A DNA stretch of 19,361 nucleotides from Flavobacteriales bacterium CG_4_9_14_3_um_filter_32_8 (GTDB lineage Bacteria; Bacteroidota; Bacteroidia; Flavobacteriales_E; Vicingaceae): the NCBI GenBank assembly GCA_002790175.1, contig PFUQ01000186.1, positions 1 to 19,361 on the forward strand, read 5' to 3'. Shown here in pieces: positions 15,401-19,361 of this stretch (the stretch's first letter is position 1; each line of letters begins with the position of its first letter). The notes beneath the pieces were generated by a model. The model was not told the DNA's origin. It ran no database searches and saw nothing but the letters and a program-made list of their open reading frames with translations. The position numbers and the translations under genes are program-made.

Positions 15401-16891
15401 AATGTTACTGGTTTTGTCATCCGCAAAACTTAATAATTTATCATCTACCACCGACATCGAAAGATTTGCTGGAATTGGCAACCCTCTTTCATCTGTAACT
15501 TTTAGTGTCATTTGCACTTTTTCTCTTGGTAAGTATTTCTCTTTGTTGGTAATTATCTGGATGTTCATTTTTTTGTCTTTGTTCACAAACACTAATCGTT
15601 CTGCTCTTTCAATTTCTCTACTATCGAACAACGTAATTTGTGCAACACCAATCGGAAACTTATCTAAAGGAACTTTAAATTCATTTTCTCCTCTAGTTAC
15701 GTTTACTTCTCTGGTAAAATAAGCAACACCTCTTACCTGACACATTAACGACATGGTTTCGTCTTCGGTAGAATTAATGACTACATCCAAGTTATCTTTA
15801 TTATCTGTTACATTTAACACCCAACCTCTGCTTAATCTTTCTGGCAATGTATAAGCTTTTGTAATTCCTTTAGGTTTGGTAATAAACACTTGATAATCTT
15901 GACCAATTTTAGGTTCAAATACAAAAGCACCCATTCCGTTATGAAAACTGGTAAATTCAGCAGTAATTCTTCCTGTTTTATCTTTTACAACACCTTCAAT
16001 ATCGGCAGGTTTACCAAATTCATCAATTGCTTTAAATGCAACATTGGTTTCTAAGCCTTCCACTAAATCTCCTCCTTCAGGATAAAACGACAAATCAATG
16101 TTTCCTAAAGTAATTGGAATAGAACGTGAAATGCTTTCAGTTTTTCCCTCATAAGCTATCATAATGTTTAGCAAACCATCGTTGGTGGCTAGCTCTTCTG
16201 GTAATTCAAATTTCACATAAGCTTCACCTATTTCATTGGTATTAAACTTTTTGGTTAAAATGTTTTTACCATTTAATTGTGCAACATAATTAAACTCATA
16301 ATCACTCAAAGGTTTATTTTCTAAGGTATTCAAATCTAATTTAGCAATGACATCATCACCTGGTCCATAAGCCTTTCGTTGAAATTCTAATTTCATTTTT
16401 AAACGAGGCAATACCACTTTTTGAACTTGAATTTCTTTTTCAAAAAAAGTGGATGAATTTTTTTGCCAGTTGGTATATGCTTTCACTTTATACAAACCAC
16501 CCATCATATTTTCGGTGATTTCAAACTCGGAATTTGTTTTCCCCTTTTGTGCAATTAAATTTCTAGTTTCAATCACATTTCCTTTGGGGTCAATTAATTC
16601 AGCATGCAAAATTTCACTTTTAATGGATGGTTTTAAGTCCGACCCATTTCTAACATAAGCACTAAACCAAATAGTTTCTCCAGGTTTATACATTGGTTTA
16701 TCAAATTGCAGATAAACCCTATCTTCTGGATTTTCGTTATCTAACTCTTTAAGTTTTGACTTTAAATTGTTTAGAAATTCATTGGATAAAATCTCTTCTG
16801 TAAAAGTTCCAGGCATTAACGAACCTAAGAACAAAATTGTTGATACTGCGATAATTGTATTTTGCAGTCTTTTTTTTATGGATGTTTTCAT
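12476..16891 (-). CDS. Bacterial alpha-2-macroglobulin family protease-trap protein with thioester motif
   Basis: The 1471-residue protein has an N-terminal signal or anchor (about residues 8-30) without a lipobox. Macroglobulin domains start at about residue 55 ('DKPMYKPGETIWFSAYVRNG'). A CarboxypepD_reg-like fold lies at about 560-625, then a charged linker with 'ALNEIVVAA' (about 724), resembling the segment before TonB-receptor plugs. The A2M domain follows (about 785-880, 'FRTTIFWDGN'). The thioester site is C-F-E-Q, with Cys1002 and Gln1005, opening the helical thioester domain (to about 1260), and a receptor-binding-like beta domain ends the protein. The family traps attacking proteases by covalent coupling, and both thioester residues are intact. 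The pbpC partner found beside enterobacterial homologues is absent. The gene is divergent from the YfiR-type phosphatase, with 129 bp between them. Confidence 0.9.
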   Translation of the reverse strand: MKTSIKKRLQNTIIAVSTILFLGSLMPGTFTEEILSNEFLNNLKSKLKELDNENPEDRVYLQFDKPMYKPGETIWFSAYVRNGSDLKPSIKSEILHAELIDPKGNVIETRNLIAQKGKTNSEFEITENMMGGLYKVKAYTNWQKNSSTFFEKEIQVQKVVLPRLKMKLEFQRKAYGPGDDVIAKLDLNTLENKPLSDYEFNYVAQLNGKNILTKKFNTNEIGEAYVKFELPEELATNDGLLNIMIAYEGKTESISRSIPITLGNIDLSFYPEGGDLVEGLETNVAFKAIDEFGKPADIEGVVKDKTGRITAEFTSFHNGMGAFVFEPKIGQDYQVFITKPKGITKAYTLPERLSRGWVLNVTDNKDNLDVVINSTEDETMSLMCQVRGVAYFTREVNVTRGENEFKVPLDKFPIGVAQITLFDSREIERAERLVFVNKDKKMNIQIITNKEKYLPREKVQMTLKVTDERGLPIPANLSMSVVDDKLLSFADDKTSNILTSLLLEQDLAGKVEEPKFYFDPKEEKATEALNYLLMTDGWRRYKWEQVMEENLPAMAYVGEKALVAGIVYKEDGTVFDGATLTLSDGSNRKYKTDEKGQFVLNNIELYSPVSLLVSAPNYQPQNMYINSYRADYSAYLYKPYKYPTSRTGVNRAKFAAAPKGKAEGVGGVREEFFEDVVNVNMVMEAEQMVMDAPMLPVQDFKNIEQNNRKNDNKEVKDEEGKDVALNEIVVAAKVVAMDWDRRDKAEKKGKLGWDGNFENQQQQVVVYHRAKEFAAPNYSTSPKPEVRTDFRTTIFWDGNIEVKNNGLAYIEFYNNDEVSSFRTTVEGVGVGLAGRTEKIFFTQLPFAMFAKVPSQVVFEDLVTVPLTLKNTTDQTITGNLTVKSPKGFKVINVEEGSQTIPANSTKTLYLEYKVLNEIGEDNIQIAFKSSGLKDAFNQNIKIGAKGFPVEMAFSGQALTGEYIVNITNPVNGSITASLTAFPNVVNDLMTGIQSIIGEPSGCFEQTSMTNYPNIMALNYMKTTGFDDASLLASIDGKLDRGYKKLTSYETKENGYEWFGSAPGHEALTAYGLMQFNDMKNVYAEVSDEMVKRTGKWIMSRRDGKGGFKKNPQALDQFGRASDEVTNGYIVYALSEAGFSDIEKEFEAAYKAAVASADGYQLALMANSLHNFKDKREADVMKKLMKLQEADGSFKSDHSITRSGGQSLKIETTAIAVLAMLNADSKDVNALNKAVEYLVKSRSGAGGFGSTQGTVLALKALSEYAAASKKTDEAGTLECYIDGNLVASKHYEAGEKNAIEFKGLEKFLGAGKHKVKITTKEAKNSLPYTVAINYNTTLPTSAEECNVDVLANLATKSCKVGETVRLTTEVKNKHDKGMPMTMAVVGIPSGLSAQPWQLKELQEKGKIDFYEITDNFVIFYFRDMAPKEEYAINLDLKAEVPGEYEAPASSGYLYYTNEYKCWSSTGKITIKK

Positions 16892-17008
16892 GGCTATATT
16901 TTTTAAATTATACCTCTTAGATGTTGAAAAAAAATATATTCCACAAAAACTATTGCTATTTTTTTAAGACCTTTGTAAAATAAGGAGTAGAACAATAAGT
17001 TTTTTACG

Positions 17009-17016
17009 TATCTTAG
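17009..17016 (+). promoter_or_regulatory. Possible -7 box for the YfiR-type phosphatase gene
   Basis: TATCTTAG matches the -7 consensus TAnnTTTG in 7 of 8 positions and ends 4 bases before the ATG at 17021, the same spacing as the box before the protease gene at 8752. It would give a nearly leaderless mRNA. No -33 TTG lies at the usual distance (the nearest TTTG, at 16972, is too far). It is tentative. Confidence 0.3.
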
Positions 17017-17020
17017 TCTC

Positions 17021-18994
17021 ATGAAAAAATACAATGTAATTATTAGAGTTTTTATCCTGTTTTTTTCAATGGCCCACCTAGGCAATAACACTTTTGCACA
17101 AGAAGAAAGCTCCAACTCTAAAAAGCAAGCCACCTTTATTTATAATTTTTTTAAATATGTAGATTGGTCGAATTTCAACGAACTAACTTCTTTTAATGTA
17201 GGCGTTATGGGAGATGACGGAGATTTGGTTTATGATGAATTAGTTACCATTTCTAAAACTGAAAAAGCGAAAAATTTACCCATTAAAATCAAACGACTTA
17301 ACGACCTTACCCAGTTAGATGATATTCAAATTTTATATTTTGATAAAGCAGCTTCGTTAAAGTTTGAAGCCATTTATGCAGCCATTGCCAATAAACATAT
17401 TTTAGTTGTTTCTAAAGACTATCCTTATGGAAAATCCATGATTAATTTTATTATGGATGGTGATAAAGTTCAATACGAATTAAATGAAAAGAAATGTGAA
17501 GCTGCAGGTTTAAAAGTAAGTAAATTATTAACTGTTGTTGCCATTAAATCTGAAAAAGAATGGAACGGATTGATTAATAAATTTGAGAACTTGGCAAATA
17601 CTTCAGATAAAACTGTTGAAATTGACACGAAAGATCTGGCTAAGATAGTTAAAGAACAAAAAAGATTATTGAGTGAAATTGAAACCAATTCTAAAAAAAT
17701 TGAGATTCAAAAAGATCAATTAAAACAACAAGAAGCTGAATTGTCAATTAAAGAAAAACAAATTGCCGAATCAAAAAAGCAAATCGAAGAATCACAAAAG
17801 GAAATAGAAAAACAAAAAAACTTAATTACTGAACAACTCCAAAAAATAGCTATTCAGCAAGAAAATTTAGAAATGCTAAATTCCAATGTAGCTGCTACCA
17901 TAAAGGAACTTTCGCAACAACAAGAAAAATTAGAAGGAGAAAAACAAAAACTAACTGCTATTCAAGATGAATATGTTGATATAGAAAAAAAATTAAAAGT
18001 GAAAGAATTGTTAGTTAACAAACAAGGAAAAACAATAAAAGTTCAAGGTCATGAAATTGTTGCTAAAGAAGGAACAATCGAATCTCAAAAATCGATTATT
18101 TGGCTTTCATTGGTTTTCTTAATCGTTGTTTCTGCATTAGGAATATTGGCTTACCGAAGTTATCGACTAAAAAATAAAGCCAACATTGTTATTTCCTCCC
18201 AAAAAGAGGAAATTGAAATACAACACCATATTTTAGAAGATAAAAATAAAGAAATTACAGATAGTATTAACTATGCAAAAAGAATACAAGATGCCATTTT
18301 ACCTCCTTTAAAATTAGTAAGAGGCTATATTCCTGATAGTTTTATTCTTTATGAGCCTAAAGACATTGTGGCAGGAGATTTTTATTGGATGGAAGGTGTT
18401 AATAATCTCATTATTTTTGCTGCTGCAGACTGCACAGGACATGGGGTGCCAGGAGCAATGGTGAGTTTAGTTTGCCATAATGCAATGAATAGAGCCGTTC
18501 GTGAATTTATGCTGGTAGAACCTGATGAAATTCTAAATAAAACTAGAGAATTAGTGATAGAAACTTTTGAAAAAAGTGATAATGAGGTGAAAGATGGTAT
18601 GGATATCGCTTTATGTACCATCAATACAGAAAGTAATAAATTGAGTTTTGCTGGTGCTAATAATGGTTTGTATTTTATTAGGAATGGAGAGCTCACAGAA
18701 ATAAAGCCTGACAAACAACCTATTGGAAAATATATTGATGCAAAACCATTTACAAAACATGTTATGAATTTAGAAAAAGGAGATGTAATTTATACTTTCT
18801 CCGATGGTTATGCCGACCAATTTGGCGGACCAAAAGGTAAAAAATTCATGTACAAGCCTTTTAGAGAGATGCTCTTATCAATTCATGAAAAACCAATGGA
18901 GGAACAACATGAGCTTCTTTCTGATTCATTTAAAAAATGGAGAGGAGAAATTGAACAAATTGACGATGTTTGCATTATTGGTGTGAGAATTTGA
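17021..18994 (+). CDS. YfiR-like (DUF4154) periplasmic sensor fused to coiled coil, membrane helix and SpoIIE/PP2C phosphatase
   Basis: The 657-residue protein has a signal peptide ending 'NTFAQ'. Residues about 32-175 ('FIYNFFKYVDWSNF', 'FNVGVMGDDGDLV', 'HILVVSKDYPYGKSMINFIM') match the YfiR/DUF4154 family. A long coiled coil rich in Lys, Gln and Glu follows (about 205-345), then one membrane helix (about 359-379), a second coiled coil with 'ITDSINYAKRIQ', and a PP2C domain from about 446. Metal-site aspartates are D470 in 'DCTGHGVPGAM', D525/D528 in 'KDGMD', D595 in 'SDGYADQFGG', and D648/D649. In Pseudomonas, YfiR is a separate periplasmic regulator of a diguanylate cyclase; here a related domain probably gates a phosphatase across the membrane. 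Its catalytic half is closer to that of the 5480 protein than to the 3064 protein. Confidence 0.88.
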   Translation: MKKYNVIIRVFILFFSMAHLGNNTFAQEESSNSKKQATFIYNFFKYVDWSNFNELTSFNVGVMGDDGDLVYDELVTISKTEKAKNLPIKIKRLNDLTQLDDIQILYFDKAASLKFEAIYAAIANKHILVVSKDYPYGKSMINFIMDGDKVQYELNEKKCEAAGLKVSKLLTVVAIKSEKEWNGLINKFENLANTSDKTVEIDTKDLAKIVKEQKRLLSEIETNSKKIEIQKDQLKQQEAELSIKEKQIAESKKQIEESQKEIEKQKNLITEQLQKIAIQQENLEMLNSNVAATIKELSQQQEKLEGEKQKLTAIQDEYVDIEKKLKVKELLVNKQGKTIKVQGHEIVAKEGTIESQKSIIWLSLVFLIVVSALGILAYRSYRLKNKANIVISSQKEEIEIQHHILEDKNKEITDSINYAKRIQDAILPPLKLVRGYIPDSFILYEPKDIVAGDFYWMEGVNNLIIFAAADCTGHGVPGAMVSLVCHNAMNRAVREFMLVEPDEILNKTRELVIETFEKSDNEVKDGMDIALCTINTESNKLSFAGANNGLYFIRNGELTEIKPDKQPIGKYIDAKPFTKHVMNLEKGDVIYTFSDGYADQFGGPKGKKFMYKPFREMLLSIHEKPMEEQHELLSDSFKKWRGEIEQIDDVCIIGVRI

Positions 18995-19008
18995 CGAAGT
19001 CAATTCTC
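18985..19008. repeat. Small inverted repeat over the end of the YfiR-type phosphatase gene
   Basis: GAGAATTTGAC and GTCAATTCTC pair over 10 bp with one bulged T and a GAA loop. The fold spans the stop codon (18992-18994). No T-run follows, so it is not a standard intrinsic terminator; it may protect the mRNA end or be chance. Confidence 0.35.
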
Positions 19009-19274
19009 GAACGTCAAATAATACAAATCCGACTACTGGCGGATAATTTAGGCGTTAGAATATAGAGGGAGTTCTAAAAATTAACCTATTACTTCTGCTC
19101 CGTTAACTGAAGGACTGTTAGGTTTTTGCTTATTTGTACTTTTCTTTAATGATATGAGCTATATCTCCACCTTGTGTAAAAAAAGAAAGATAAACTACGT
19201 TGTCTCCTTCTTTAACAACAGGACGAATTTTTAGCGGTAAAGGCTTAAGATAAATAAGAGTTCAAATATATAAG
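18995..19274. other. Gene-poor stretch with probable gene debris
   Basis: No complete ORF with a start codon is seen on either strand. The only protein-like signal is the start-less minus-strand frame at 19130-19261. The part 19009-19129 contains short GTTAG/CTAAC-like words but no clear repeat, RNA gene or promoter. Confidence 0.5.
19130..19261 (-). pseudogene. Possible remnant of a minus-strand gene, unidentified
   Basis: Read on the minus strand, 43 codons end at TAA (19130-19132) and are preceded by TGA (19262-19264) with no ATG, GTG or TTG. The reading has a protein-like composition, for example 'PLKIRPVVKEGDNVVYLSFF' and 'GGDIAHIIKEKYK'. It may be the C terminus of a gene whose 5' part was lost, or a chance frame. 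The family is not recognised. Confidence 0.25.
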
Positions 19275-19314
19275 TTAAACAAAAAAACCTCAATTTTGAG
19301 GTTTTTTTGTTTAA
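19275..19314. terminator. Bidirectional intrinsic terminator
   Basis: A 40-bp near-perfect palindrome has a 19-bp stem with the GC core CCTCA/TGAGG, flanked by A7 on the left and T7 on the right. It can end transcription on both strands. On the minus strand it directly follows the stop codon of the gene entering from the right edge. Confidence 0.85.
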
Positions 19315-19361
19315 GGTAGTTTCCCTTTTAAAATGTTAACCACAGTACTTCCATTCGGTGT
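19311..19361 (-). CDS. C-terminal end of a minus-strand gene cut by the window edge
   Basis: The minus-strand frame is open from the right edge and ends at TAA (19311-19313), giving the last 16 residues 'TPNGSTVVNILKGKLP'. The stop codon sits at the base of the strong terminator at 19275-19314, exactly where the end of a gene is expected, which supports this frame over the other two, both of which also stop early. Too little is visible to name a family. Confidence 0.4.
   Translation of the reverse strand, partial: TPNGSTVVNILKGKLP

Noticed and set aside
18382..18714. 110-residue minus-strand ORF inside the third phosphatase
   Set aside because: Similar antisense frames occur at the equivalent place in the second phosphatase (8239-8457). 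They arise from the conserved PP2C coding sequence on the other strand.
19020..19070. Possible integron attC site (GGCGTTAG words)
   Set aside because: The right word does not fit GTTRRRY, no matching RYYYAAC lies at the required distance, and no foldable left arm was found.

Overview
The window looks like a chromosomal segment of a low-GC member of the Bacteroidota, probably a Flavobacteriia- or Cytophagia-type organism. The evidence is the AT-rich coding sequence, near absence of Shine-Dalgarno sites, TAnnTTTG-like -7 boxes, signal peptides ending in AQ, a lipobox protein with the Cys-Asn-Tyr/VDDGSC calcium-like repeat common in this phylum, Reg_prop/Y_Y_Y sensors and a SusC-type 'LNEIVV' segment. 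No tRNA, rRNA, CRISPR array, integrase or transposase was seen.

Layout. 1-8698 (+) is a tightly spaced gene run: the 3' end of a sensor histidine kinase, a cysteine-type NAD-linked formate dehydrogenase catalytic subunit, a TPR-sensor SpoIIE/PP2C phosphatase, and a double-propeller (14 Reg_prop blades) SpoIIE/PP2C phosphatase. 8752-10379 (+) holds a secreted trypsin-like protease, a small lipoprotein and a DUF2007 protein. 10409-11020 is a MazEF toxin-antitoxin operon with a palindrome over its promoter. 11021-11284 is a mosaic of inverted repeats, an exact 63-bp copy of the DUF2007 gene and half of a palindromic repeat. 11285-16891 (-) carries a secreted jelly-roll-like protein and a 1471-residue alpha-2-macroglobulin with an intact thioester motif, separated by a full palindromic repeat. 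17021-18994 (+) is a third SpoIIE/PP2C phosphatase, this one with a YfiR-like periplasmic domain. The right edge holds gene debris, a strong convergent terminator and the last codons of a minus-strand gene.

How it fits together. Three membrane-anchored PP2C phosphatases share one output module (a coiled coil, an 'S-I-N-Y-A-x-R-I-Q' linker, then PP2C) behind three different periplasmic sensors. Such phosphatases usually act in partner-switching circuits that control sigma factors or other outputs, but no anti-sigma or STAS partner is in the window.

The most unusual observation is a family of REP-like palindromes with ends CGTCATTGCG/CGCAATGACG and an inner GAAGCAATCT/AGATTGCTTC stem. It occurs between genes and also twice, in frame, inside the PP2C domain of the TPR phosphatase. 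There it is translated into extra loops that both paralogues in the window lack. This resembles the protein-coding palindromic elements of Rickettsia, and I am not aware of a described Bacteroidota equivalent.
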